64,000 bases of DNA from Flagellimonas aurea (GTDB lineage Bacteria > Bacteroidota > Bacteroidia > Flavobacteriales > Flavobacteriaceae): the NCBI RefSeq assembly GCF_017313785.1, contig NZ_JAFLNL010000007.1:186001-250000 (forward strand), given 5' to 3'. Under the pieces are notes generated by a model, which had not been told where the DNA came from, ran no database searches, and was given only the letters and a program-made list of their open reading frames with translations. Every line of letters begins with the position of its first letter. Position 1 is the stretch's first letter. Positions 47,903 to 55,325 of the stretch are shown here, piece by piece. The position numbers and the translations under genes are program-made.

Positions 47903-47965
47903 TTGTTTATTTAACCAATTAATAATTAAATTAGCAAACACTAAATTTAGAAAAGGAGAAAAAGG

Positions 47966-48670
47966 ATGGAACCAAAAAAGAACCCGAAAGCAGACGTAGG
48001 AAGAAACAGTGCCCTATATTTCGTTATAGGATTGGCCGCTGTTTTGGCATTGGTATACGGAGCCATGGAGTGGAAGAAATATGACAAGGTCAATGATTAC
48101 GACATTTCTATGAATGTCGAAGATCAGTTGGACGAAGAAGTGCCAATGACCGAGCAAATCAAGACTCCGCCACCGCCACCGCCACCTGCAGCCCCCGAAG
48201 TTATCGAGGTTGTAGAAGATGAGGAAGAAGTTGAGGAAACAGTAATCGAGTCTACTGAAACCAGCCAAGAAGAAGAGGTAATCGAAATCGAGGAAGTTGA
48301 AGTGGAAGAAGTTGAAGAGGATATTTCTGTTCCTTTTGCAGTTATCGAGGACGTGCCAGTATTCCCTGGTTGTGAAAATGCTAAGGATAAAAAGGCTTGT
48401 TTCCAAGAACAAATGCAAAACCACATCCGTAAAAACTTCCGTTACCCAGAAATTGCCCAAGAAATGGGAGTTCAAGGTAGGGTAAGTGTGATTTTCGTTA
48501 TCCAGAAAGATGGAAGTATCGGAAACATTAGAATGCGTGGACCGGATAAAAACTTGGAAGCAGAGGCAATGAGGATTATTCAAAAGTTGCCTAAAATGAC
48601 TCCTGGAAAACAAAGAGGTAGGCCAGTAAAGGTTCCTTTCAGTATTCCAATTACATTTAAGCTTCAGTAA
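47966..48670 (+). CDS. tonB: Energy transducer TonB
   Basis: A 234-residue inner-membrane protein that couples the proton-motive force to outer-membrane transporters. The cytoplasmic N terminus is followed by one membrane helix (about residues 14-31) and a periplasmic linker containing a PPPPPPPAAP run near residues 67-76. A strongly acidic stretch follows (about 78-125, rich in Glu and Val). The C-terminal TonB domain (about 145-234) contains YPEIAQEMGVQGRVSVIFVI and ends VPFSIPITFKLQ. Two cysteines (CENAKDKKAC) precede the domain, a common flavobacterial feature. The exbB/exbD partners are not here. A clear AGGAG precedes the ATG, unusual for this genome. Confidence 0.92.
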   Translation: MEPKKNPKADVGRNSALYFVIGLAAVLALVYGAMEWKKYDKVNDYDISMNVEDQLDEEVPMTEQIKTPPPPPPPAAPEVIEVVEDEEEVEETVIESTETSQEEEVIEIEEVEVEEVEEDISVPFAVIEDVPVFPGCENAKDKKACFQEQMQNHIRKNFRYPEIAQEMGVQGRVSVIFVIQKDGSIGNIRMRGPDKNLEAEAMRIIQKLPKMTPGKQRGRPVKVPFSIPITFKLQ

Positions 48671-48680
48671 GATTTATATA

Positions 48681-48700
48681 ATTCCTGTCGAGGCAGGAAT
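48681..48700. repeat. Short perfect inverted repeat before the tonB terminator
   Basis: ATTCCTG (48681-48687) and CAGGAAT (48694-48700) form a 7-bp stem with a 6-base loop. It is 6 bases ahead of the intrinsic terminator and may add to 3'-end stability. Confidence 0.5.
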
Positions 48701-48706
48701 GGAAAA

Positions 48707-48737
48707 AGCCCTGATGGAAACGTCAGGGCTTTTTTTA
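48707..48737 (+). terminator. Intrinsic terminator after tonB
   Basis: AGCCCTGA (48707-48714) pairs with TCAGGGCT (48723-48730), followed by a T run. Confidence 0.9.
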
Positions 48738-48774
48738 TTCATTTAAATACTAGAATCATAAAACTTTAGCTTTG

Positions 48775-48806
48775 GTTGCAAAAGATATACACTGGCGTTA
48801 TCTTTG
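48775..48806 (+). promoter_or_regulatory. Promoter of ctaB and the subunit III genes
   Basis: TTG (48775-48777), 21 bp, then TATCTTTG (48799-48806). The ctaB ATG is 20 bases further on, so the leader is only about 13 bases. Confidence 0.6.
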
Positions 48807-48825
48807 CCAGCCAATAATGTAGTGG

Positions 48826-49728
48826 ATGAAATCTGCCGTAGGTTCAGTAAAAAGCAATACTCTTTCCCTAGTATTTTCCGACTTTAAGGAGATTACCAAG
48901 GCCAAATTGGCCGTAAGCGTGGTCTTCTCTTCGATTGCGGGGTATTTTCTGGGCGCCTATCAGGTGGATTTGGTTTCCTTGTTGTTATTGATGTTTGGGG
49001 GGTACTGCATGGTCGGGGCCTCAAATGCATATAATCAAATTATAGAAAAGGATCTCGACGCTCTGATGAAGCGTACAAGAAATCGGCCTATTCCATCAGG
49101 TAGAATGAGTGTTAGGACTGCCCTGATCATCGCGGTCACTTTAACAGTGCTGGGTGTTTTGGCTTTGCTGGCACTAAGCCCTAAAACGGCGATGTTCGGT
49201 GCTATATCCATTTTTTTGTATACCAGTGTTTATACGCCGCTAAAAACAAAGTCACCACTTTCGGTATTTGTTGGTGCCTTTCCTGGTGCCATACCATTTA
49301 TGTTGGGATGGGTTGCCGCTACCGATGATTTTGGGATTGAACCCGGCACATTATTTATGATACAATTCTTCTGGCAGTTTCCGCACTTCTGGGCACTGGG
49401 TTGGATGTTGGATGACGACTACAAACAAGCAGGCTTCAAGATGTTGCCTACAGGAAATAGGGATAAGGGAACGGCACTTCAGATCATACTTTACACCATC
49501 TGGATGATTGTAATCTCCATTGTCCCAGTTTTTGGTTTCACGGGCAGGCTTAACCTTTCCATTACTGCAGCAATCATCGTATTTTTGTCAGGATTGGTCA
49601 TGTTGTTTTTTGCTTTCAAACTTTATGAAAATAGGGACAATGCATCAGCCAGAAAATTAATGTTGGCCAGTGTTACCTACATATCATTGATTCAGATAGT
49701 ATACGTATTAGATAAGTTTATAAGCTAA
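48826..49728 (+). CDS. ctaB: Protoheme IX farnesyltransferase (haem O synthase)
   Basis: A 300-residue UbiA-family prenyltransferase with about nine membrane helices that attaches farnesyl to haem B to make haem O for the oxidase. The first aspartate-rich motif is NAYNQIIEKDLDALMKRT followed by RNRPIPSGRM; the second region is YTPLKTKSPLSVFVGAFPGA. It starts at ATG 48826. The next gene, for oxidase subunit III, begins 2 bases after the stop, so the locus joins cofactor synthesis with structural subunits. Confidence 0.96.
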   Translation: MKSAVGSVKSNTLSLVFSDFKEITKAKLAVSVVFSSIAGYFLGAYQVDLVSLLLLMFGGYCMVGASNAYNQIIEKDLDALMKRTRNRPIPSGRMSVRTALIIAVTLTVLGVLALLALSPKTAMFGAISIFLYTSVYTPLKTKSPLSVFVGAFPGAIPFMLGWVAATDDFGIEPGTLFMIQFFWQFPHFWALGWMLDDDYKQAGFKMLPTGNRDKGTALQIILYTIWMIVISIVPVFGFTGRLNLSITAAIIVFLSGLVMLFFAFKLYENRDNASARKLMLASVTYISLIQIVYVLDKFIS

Positions 49729-49730
49729 AA

Positions 49731-50312
49731 ATGGATTTAACCCAAGGAACAGCGGAGGAAAAGAACAAAAGGGCAAAAAAAATGATGCTCTGGTTCGGTA
49801 TTGTGAGTTTGATCATGGGCTTTGCCGGTTGGACCAGTGCCTACATTGTAAGTAGCAAACGAGAAGATTGGGTAAGTGATTTAGAGCTCCCAAGTGCATT
49901 CTTTGTCAGTACGGCCATGATTATCCTGAGCAGTATTACCTATTTTATCGCGAGAAAATCTGTGAGCAACAATAACCAAAAGATGGGCACAATATGTTTG
50001 CTTATCACTTTGGCACTGGGAATCACATTTATATCTCTACAGTTTGTGGGATTTTCGCAAATGCTGGAAAACGGTTATTATTTTACCGGTCCAACCAGTA
50101 ATATAAAAATGTCCTACGTATTTTTGATAGCTGCCGTACATATTGCCCACGTGGTGGCTGGATTGATATCGCTTTTAGTGGTTATTGTGCAGCAAGTAAG
50201 GAATAAATATACCCCAGATAATATGTTGGGAATGGAGTTGGGCGCTACATTTTGGCATTTTTTGGATTTTATTTGGGTATATCTAATTCTATTTATGTAT
50301 TTCGTGAAATAA
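49731..50312 (+). CDS. Cytochrome c oxidase subunit III, short form
   Basis: A 193-residue protein with five membrane helices and the conserved subunit III ending (FWHFLDFIWVYLILFMYFV). Length matches CyoC/CtaE-type short subunit III proteins. It starts 2 bases after ctaB and is followed at 50405 by a second subunit III. The pair probably makes the subunit III part of the oxidase whose subunits I and II are at 24.8-27.8 kb. Confidence 0.92.
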   Translation: MDLTQGTAEEKNKRAKKMMLWFGIVSLIMGFAGWTSAYIVSSKREDWVSDLELPSAFFVSTAMIILSSITYFIARKSVSNNNQKMGTICLLITLALGITFISLQFVGFSQMLENGYYFTGPTSNIKMSYVFLIAAVHIAHVVAGLISLLVVIVQQVRNKYTPDNMLGMELGATFWHFLDFIWVYLILFMYFVK

Positions 50313-50368
50313 AACAGGATTGGCGCAGTTTTCAATCAAGTTTGTCTTTTACAATACATCAAAAAATG

Positions 50369-50376
50369 TAAATTTG
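50369..50376 (+). promoter_or_regulatory. Possible internal promoter before the second subunit III gene
   Basis: TAAATTTG matches TAnnTTTG; a TTTG lies 24 bp upstream (50341-50344), a little further than usual. It sits in the 92-base gap ahead of 50405. Confidence 0.4.
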
Positions 50377-50404
50377 TGAAAGTTTTAATAAAACGACCTT
50401 TTAT

Positions 50405-51379
50405 ATGGATGCAACGGTAAGTACCGGTACAGAAGACAGCGTTTGGGGAGGCGGAAATAAGCCTCTTGGCGCTAGCTATGGAAAAATGATGATGTGGTTT
50501 TTTATCATGTCGGATGCCTTGACCTTTTCCGGGTTCTTGGTAGCCTATGGTTTCTCAAGATTTAAGTTTATAGAGCTATGGCCTATAGCTGATGAGGTAT
50601 TTACCCACGTGCCCTTTTTCCATGGGAACTATCCTATGTATTATGTGGCTTTCATGACCTTTGTTTTGATTATGTCCTCTGTGACCATGGTGCTCGCAGT
50701 GGATGCAGGTCACAAAATGAAGCAAAAAAGCGTTATCCTATATATGTTCCTAACCATCATCGGTGGTGCCATCTTCGTTGGCTCACAGGCATGGGAGTGG
50801 GCAACATTCATTAAAGGTGATTACGGAGCTCTAGAAACCAACTCAGGTAGAATCCTTCAGTTTGTTGATGCGGAAACAGGGGAAAGAGCTGCCTTGGCCG
50901 ACTTTGCAAAAACAATACCTGATGAAAGGGAAAGACATGTGGAGAGCGAAGGTATATGGTTTTATGGTGAAGGGTCGATGCCTTCTTACTCTTTGAACGA
51001 GGTTGTTGAAGGCTTCAAAGCAACACCAAATATCCTTATCAGAACGGAACAACTGAATGAAGAAGGTGAAAAAACCCTTTTGGACAGAAAGGAATCGCTT
51101 TCAAAAATACTGGAAGCTAACCAAGTGGTAGAAGGTGCAAACCTTATCCACAACGAATATGGACATAGGTTGTTCGCCGATTTCTTTTTCTTTATCACAG
51201 GATTTCACGGATTCCACGTATTCTCTGGAGTAGTGATCAATGTCATCATTTTCTTTAATGTGATATTGGGTACCTACGAGCGAAGAGGTCACTATGAAAT
51301 GGTAGAAAAGGTTGGGCTGTACTGGCACTTTGTGGATTTGGTATGGGTATTCGTATTTACATTCTTTTATTTGGTATAA
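50405..51379 (+). CDS. Cytochrome c oxidase subunit III, long form with inserted loop
   Basis: A 324-residue subunit III homologue. Helices lie at about residues 25-48, 72-92, 103-122, then again at about 252-280 and 298-322. Between them is a soluble insertion of roughly 110 residues (about 135-245, acidic, with GEGSMPSYSLNEVVEG), absent from the 193-residue paralogue next door. The C terminus has the standard LYWHFVDLVWVFVFTFFY. The insertion would lie at the membrane surface where other subunits or carriers dock; its role is unknown. It is followed after 16 bases by the subunit IV gene. Confidence 0.9.
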   Translation: MDATVSTGTEDSVWGGGNKPLGASYGKMMMWFFIMSDALTFSGFLVAYGFSRFKFIELWPIADEVFTHVPFFHGNYPMYYVAFMTFVLIMSSVTMVLAVDAGHKMKQKSVILYMFLTIIGGAIFVGSQAWEWATFIKGDYGALETNSGRILQFVDAETGERAALADFAKTIPDERERHVESEGIWFYGEGSMPSYSLNEVVEGFKATPNILIRTEQLNEEGEKTLLDRKESLSKILEANQVVEGANLIHNEYGHRLFADFFFFITGFHGFHVFSGVVINVIIFFNVILGTYERRGHYEMVEKVGLYWHFVDLVWVFVFTFFYLV

Positions 51380-51395
51380 AAAACACAGATTATAA

Positions 51396-51779
51396 ATGGC
51401 ACACAATCATAAACTCGAGATTTTTAGAGGACTTGTAAAATTTAAGTCGAACACCCAAAAAATTTGGGGAGTACTTATTTTCCTCTCGATAGTAACAACA
51501 GTAGAAGTTGCATTGGGTATCATAAAACCACGGTTCTTGACCCACAGTTACTTTTTGGGAATGAAGTTGCTAAACTGGATATTCATCATCCTTACCTTGG
51601 TCAAGGCCTATTATATTGCATGGGACTTTATGCACCTTAGGGATGAAAAGACCCCATTAAGAAGGGTAATTGTATGGACACCGATCTTCCTTGTATGCTA
51701 TTTGATATTCATCCTGCTGTTCGAAGCGGACTACATTTATAATGTTTATAAGGATGGATTTATTACCTGGAACTTCTAA
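51396..51779 (+). CDS. Cytochrome c oxidase subunit IV family protein
   Basis: A 127-residue protein with three membrane helices (about residues 25-43, 52-73 and 88-110), of the prokaryotic oxidase subunit IV family (COX4 pro). KAYYIAWDFMHLRDEKTPLR after the second helix is the family signature. It is the last structural gene of this oxidase cluster; a terminator follows, with a new promoter starting within its T run. Confidence 0.88.
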   Translation: MAHNHKLEIFRGLVKFKSNTQKIWGVLIFLSIVTTVEVALGIIKPRFLTHSYFLGMKLLNWIFIILTLVKAYYIAWDFMHLRDEKTPLRRVIVWTPIFLVCYLIFILLFEADYIYNVYKDGFITWNF

Positions 51780-51800
51780 GAAGGGTATTTAACAGATTTA

Positions 51801-51828
51801 AAAGACGGTTTTCCAACCGTCTTTTTTT
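51801..51828 (+). terminator. Terminator after the subunit IV gene
   Basis: AAAGACGGTT (51801-51810) pairs with AACCGTCTTT (51815-51824) around TTCC, followed by a T run. Confidence 0.9.
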
Positions 51829-51835
51829 ATTTTTG
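51828..51835 (+). promoter_or_regulatory. -7 promoter element of the oxidase-assembly module
   Basis: TATTTTTG begins at the last base of the terminator's T run and matches TAnnTTTG. The start codon follows at 51852. Confidence 0.5.
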
Positions 51836-51851
51836 TACGGTTGTAAACACT

Positions 51852-52484
51852 ATGAAAAAGAAAATTGTATTAGCCGTTCTTTTTATACTCCCTGTGGTTG
51901 TGTATTTATTTTTTGCATCGGGAGTAAACAATTTTGGGCGCCTGCCCATTCTCACGGAAAACGTGGTTGATGTTGCTCAGATGGATTCCAATGTCCAACT
52001 AAAGGATAAGATTACCATTTTAGGCTTTTTGGGCAATGATGTAGCGTCCAAACAAGGGAATGCATTCAATTTGAACCAAAAAATTTACAAAAGATTTGGG
52101 GAGTTCAATGATTTTCAGATGGTGATGTTGGTGACAGAAGACCAAATGGGCAAGGTCGAAGATTTGAAGAGTGAATTGGGAAAACTTTCCAACATAGATA
52201 AATGGCACTTTGCATTCGGTAACCCGGATGAAATCGAAACAATTTTTGAATCATTGGAGACCAATATTGATTTGGATGATAGTTATTCCACACCCAATGT
52301 GTTTATAGTTGATAAGGACTTAAAACTTCGCGGACGAACCGATGATGAGGACGAAGGAACCAAGTATGGGTTCGATACCTCTTCAGTAGCAGAATTGAAC
52401 AATAAAATGGTGGACGATATTAAGATTATATTGGCCGAATACCGTTTAGCTTTAAAAAAGAACAATGCCGACAGGAGCAAATAA
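51852..52484 (+). CDS. Membrane-anchored redoxin-like protein without cysteines
   Basis: A 210-residue protein with an N-terminal membrane anchor (about residues 4-22) and a periplasmic domain that resembles the peroxiredoxin/SCO fold: LKDKITILGFLGND where redoxins have a beta-strand leading into CxxC, and STPNVFIVDKDLKLRGR where they have the cis-proline loop and following strand. There is no cysteine in the whole protein, so redox or copper chemistry by thiols is excluded. It precedes the SCO gene, overlapping it by 20 bases. It may act as a docking or copper-chaperone partner of SCO, which is inference. The fold call is by pattern only. Confidence 0.65.
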   Translation: MKKKIVLAVLFILPVVVYLFFASGVNNFGRLPILTENVVDVAQMDSNVQLKDKITILGFLGNDVASKQGNAFNLNQKIYKRFGEFNDFQMVMLVTEDQMGKVEDLKSELGKLSNIDKWHFAFGNPDEIETIFESLETNIDLDDSYSTPNVFIVDKDLKLRGRTDDEDEGTKYGFDTSSVAELNNKMVDDIKIILAEYRLALKKNNADRSK

Positions 52485-53208
52485 CAAAAGAAAGCATACT
52501 TACATCTGGGTCTCAGCGATCATATTGATTTTTGGGATTTTTGCAGTGTATGAAATCACTAAGCGCATAAAAGGGGGCACGGTCGTAGAAAACGACCGTA
52601 TGAGCAATAGCTCCAAAGAAATAGAAGTCGGCTTTGTGGTCAACCAAGGCGAAAAGCGTCGCGTGCCAGAGTTTGAGTTTTATGATCAGGATAGCACATT
52701 GGTGACCAATAAGGACTATTTGGGCAAAGTATATGTAGTTGAGTTCTTCTTTACCACCTGTCCCACTATATGTCCAATAATGACCAAAAACCTTGTGGAA
52801 TTGCAAGATACCTTCAAAGGAGATGAAGATTTTGGAGTGGCATCCTTTACCATCAACCCACGATATGATACGCCGTCTGTGCTAACAGCCTATGCCAAAA
52901 AATATGGTATTACGGATAAGGATTGGCATTTGATGACAGGCGATCAAGAGAAAATATATGACTTGGCAAGGCAAGGATTTTACATCTTTGCCAACGAAGA
53001 CCAAGATGCGCCGGGAGGCTTCGAGCATTCCGGTATGTTCGCATTGGTAGACAAAAATGGGTATATTCGTTCCCGTGAAGATGAATTCGGTAACCCATTG
53101 ATCTATTATCGTGGAACCATTACCGAGGAACAAAAAGTAAATTCAGAAGGGGAATCCCAACAGATTACCATATTAAAAGAGGACATTAAAAAATTATTGG
53201 CAGAATGA
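52465..53208 (+). CDS. SCO-family copper chaperone for cytochrome oxidase
   Basis: A 247-residue SCO1/SenC/PrrC-family protein. One N-terminal membrane helix (about residues 12-30) is followed by the periplasmic thioredoxin-fold domain, with copper ligands Cys99 and Cys103 (TTCPTICPIM) and the conserved His188 (GFEHSGMFALVD). It delivers copper to the CuA site of subunit II or reduces its cysteines. The start at ATG 52465 overlaps the preceding gene by 20 bases; the next gene overlaps its stop by 4 bases, so the module is translationally coupled. Confidence 0.95.
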   Translation: MPTGANNKRKHTYIWVSAIILIFGIFAVYEITKRIKGGTVVENDRMSNSSKEIEVGFVVNQGEKRRVPEFEFYDQDSTLVTNKDYLGKVYVVEFFFTTCPTICPIMTKNLVELQDTFKGDEDFGVASFTINPRYDTPSVLTAYAKKYGITDKDWHLMTGDQEKIYDLARQGFYIFANEDQDAPGGFEHSGMFALVDKNGYIRSREDEFGNPLIYYRGTITEEQKVNSEGESQQITILKEDIKKLLAE

Positions 53209-53741
53209 CCGAGGAAATTACTCTTAAGGAAAAACGGTACAATAGGTTGATTACCGTAATTTCCATTGCTATACCTTTAGTGGTGGCACTTTTGTTTGGT
53301 TATAAAATTCCGAATGCGAAACCATTATCGTTTCTCCCTCCGATTTATGCAGGAATAAATGGTCTTACAGCTGTTCTATTGATTGCTGCCATTATTGCCA
53401 TTAAAAATGGACGTCAATTGATACATAGAAGGTTGATGTTGACCAATATAGTCTTGTCCGCTTTGTTCTTGGTCATGTACGTGGCCTATCACATGACTTC
53501 CGAAACCACTGTCTTTGGAGGGGAGGGGCCAATCAAGTTTATCTATTACTTTATATTGATGACCCACATTGTGTTGTCCATATCTGTAATACCATTGGTA
53601 TTGATTACCTATTCAAAAGTCTATCTAGACGATTTTGAGAGCCACAGACAATGGGCCAAATATACCTTTCCTATTTGGTTGTACGTAGCCGTTACAGGTG
53701 TTTTGGTCTACGTTATGATTTCTCCTTATTATCAATATTAA
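53205..53741 (+). CDS. DUF420 membrane protein, oxidase-assembly associated
   Basis: A 178-residue protein with five membrane helices (about residues 17-35, 44-63, 80-99, 118-137 and 150-172) of the DUF420 family, which is often found beside SCO and haem-copper oxidase genes and related to CtaM-like factors. Histidines lie near membrane faces (RRLMLTN region and VAYHMTSE). A role in oxidase maturation or copper/haem handling is likely from context only. ATGA overlap with the SCO gene. Confidence 0.88.
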   Translation: MTEEITLKEKRYNRLITVISIAIPLVVALLFGYKIPNAKPLSFLPPIYAGINGLTAVLLIAAIIAIKNGRQLIHRRLMLTNIVLSALFLVMYVAYHMTSETTVFGGEGPIKFIYYFILMTHIVLSISVIPLVLITYSKVYLDDFESHRQWAKYTFPIWLYVAVTGVLVYVMISPYYQY

Positions 53742-53748
53742 GCTTATT

Positions 53749-53961
53749 ATGAAGACAAGATTTCTTATCATACTGCTCATACTTTTTATGGTGCCGACCA
53801 TGTCGGAGGCACAATGTGCCATGTGCCGAGCGGTGGTAGAGAGCGAGTCTGATGGAAAAACCGCCGAAGCAATCAATAATGGAATCGTTTATCTTATGGC
53901 CGTTCCTTATGTCTTGGTTGCGGGCCTCTTCTACTTTATTTATCGCAAGATGAGAGGTTAA
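53749..53961 (+). CDS. Small membrane protein with an exported CxxC motif
   Basis: A 70-residue protein with an N-terminal hydrophobic signal-like segment (about residues 4-18, ending SEAQ), then CAMC at 23-26, a short polar region (VVESESDGKTAEAINNG), one membrane helix (about 46-64) and a basic end (RKMRG). If the first segment is cleaved, the two cysteines lie at the very start of the mature protein on the periplasmic side. It is the last gene of the assembly module, 7 bases after DUF420. A thiol or copper-binding role in oxidase assembly fits but is not shown. I do not recognise a named family. Confidence 0.8.
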   Translation: MKTRFLIILLILFMVPTMSEAQCAMCRAVVESESDGKTAEAINNGIVYLMAVPYVLVAGLFYFIYRKMRG

Positions 53962-53965
53962 AAGA

Positions 53966-53985
53966 TCCTTTCAATAGGGATTTTT
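53966..53985 (+). terminator. Weak terminator-like hairpin after the assembly module
   Basis: ATCC and GGAT arms with flanking A and T runs form a short, weak stem just after the small CxxC gene. It would be a poor terminator alone, so read-through into the ABC locus is possible. Confidence 0.3.
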
Positions 53986-54007
53986 AACTCTAACTGTAAC
54001 AATTTAA

Positions 54008-54060
54008 GATTTTGATAGTCTAATTGATGTACGCTTTTGCGTTCTTCATCAATCAAAATC
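54008..54060 (+). promoter_or_regulatory. Long imperfect hairpin before the ABC export locus
   Basis: Nested arms: GATTTTG and CAAAATC at the outside, ATTGATG (54023-54029) and CATCAAT (54047-54053), then ACGC (54031-54034) and GCGT (54039-54042) around TTTT. The structure ends 8 bases before the first permease ATG. It is a 5' leader fold or a protein site; no ribosome binding site is evident. Confidence 0.5.
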
Positions 54061-54068
54061 ACTAACCT

Positions 54069-55313
54069 ATGTTCGACCTTGAGCGGTGGCAAGAAATATT
54101 TGACACCATACGAAAGAACAAACTCAGGACCTTTTTGACCGGGCTTTCCGTTGCATCCGGCATATTTATATTGGTCATTCTTCTTGGATTTGGACAGGGA
54201 ATGCGCAATGGTATCGAAAATGAGTTCAAGCAAGATGCCTCCACCAGTGTATGGGTGTGGCCCGGTGTAACTTCCAAGGAATATAAAGGCCTTAACCCAG
54301 GGAGGCGAATTCAATTGGTCAACGAAAATTATGCCAAGGCAAATACCATGTTCGATGATGATATAGAATATGGGTCGGCCCGTGTATTTGTACGCGGTGT
54401 CAGTGTCAACTACGGTAAAGAAGCCCTTATTTACGGAGTTCAGGGTGTAGCCTCCGATTTTCAATTTATAGAGAATGCCCAAATCTCCGAAGGGAGATTC
54501 ATCAATTATCAAGATGAAATTTCCAATGGAAAAGTAGCCATTATAGGGGACAAAATTAAAAAGGATGTTTTTGGAGAGGTGGAAACGCCCATCGGTGAAT
54601 TTATCGATATTTCAGGAATACCCTTTAAGGTAGTAGGAGTATATAAAGAAATGGAGGACCGGGAAGAAGAACGTATCTATATTCCCATAACCACGGCGCA
54701 GCGAACCTTTAATGGCGGCAACCGGGTAAACAATATGACCTTTACCCTGCCACCCGTGGAAAATTTTGATAAGGCCGTTGCCCAAGCGGTAGATTTTAAA
54801 AATGGCCTCCGACAGTATTTACAGCAGACCCATACCATAGCTCCGGACGATACTGGGGCGATTGAGGTGTGGAGCGCTATGGAGGAAGCCAAACGCTATT
54901 ATGGGCTCACCAATAATATAAAACTATTCTTCTGGTTTGTGGGCGTGTGTACCATTATCGCAGGAGTGGTGGGCGTTAGCAATATTATGATGATCGTAGT
55001 AAAGGAACGTACCCGCGAAATTGGTATACGAAAAGCACTTGGGGCCAAACCTTGGTCCATTATTGGAATGATATTGCACGAAGCGATATTCGTGACCGCC
55101 ATTTCAGGTTTTGGGGGACTGATTTTTAGTATGGCCCTTTTGGAAATTGTAGGGCCCAATATCGAGGTGGATTACATTATGAATCCCTCGGTCAACTTCA
55201 ATGTGGCCTTTTCCACCGTAATCGTTTTGATAGTGGCCGGGACCCTCGCAGGTTTTGTTCCTGCCTACAAAGCGGCAAAAGTAAAAGTAATAGAATCCTT
55301 AAGAGACGAATAA
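54069..55313 (+). CDS. MacB-like ABC permease, block 1, first
   Basis: A 414-residue permease of the MacB/FtsX type: one N-terminal membrane helix (about residues 20-42), a periplasmic MacB_PCD domain (about 50-285, with GGNRVNNMTFTLP) and three C-terminal helices (about 293-315, 338-365 and 378-400) with VKERTREIGIRKALGAKPWSI between the first two. It begins MFDLERWQEIF and resembles the permease at 58521 (MFDRDVWQEIF) more than its immediate neighbour. It is predicted to pair with the next permease as a heterodimer. There is no ATPase in this block; the only one is 3 kb downstream. Confidence 0.9.
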   Translation: MFDLERWQEIFDTIRKNKLRTFLTGLSVASGIFILVILLGFGQGMRNGIENEFKQDASTSVWVWPGVTSKEYKGLNPGRRIQLVNENYAKANTMFDDDIEYGSARVFVRGVSVNYGKEALIYGVQGVASDFQFIENAQISEGRFINYQDEISNGKVAIIGDKIKKDVFGEVETPIGEFIDISGIPFKVVGVYKEMEDREEERIYIPITTAQRTFNGGNRVNNMTFTLPPVENFDKAVAQAVDFKNGLRQYLQQTHTIAPDDTGAIEVWSAMEEAKRYYGLTNNIKLFFWFVGVCTIIAGVVGVSNIMMIVVKERTREIGIRKALGAKPWSIIGMILHEAIFVTAISGFGGLIFSMALLEIVGPNIEVDYIMNPSVNFNVAFSTVIVLIVAGTLAGFVPAYKAAKVKVIESLRDE

Positions 55314-55325
55314 CCAAAAACAGCT

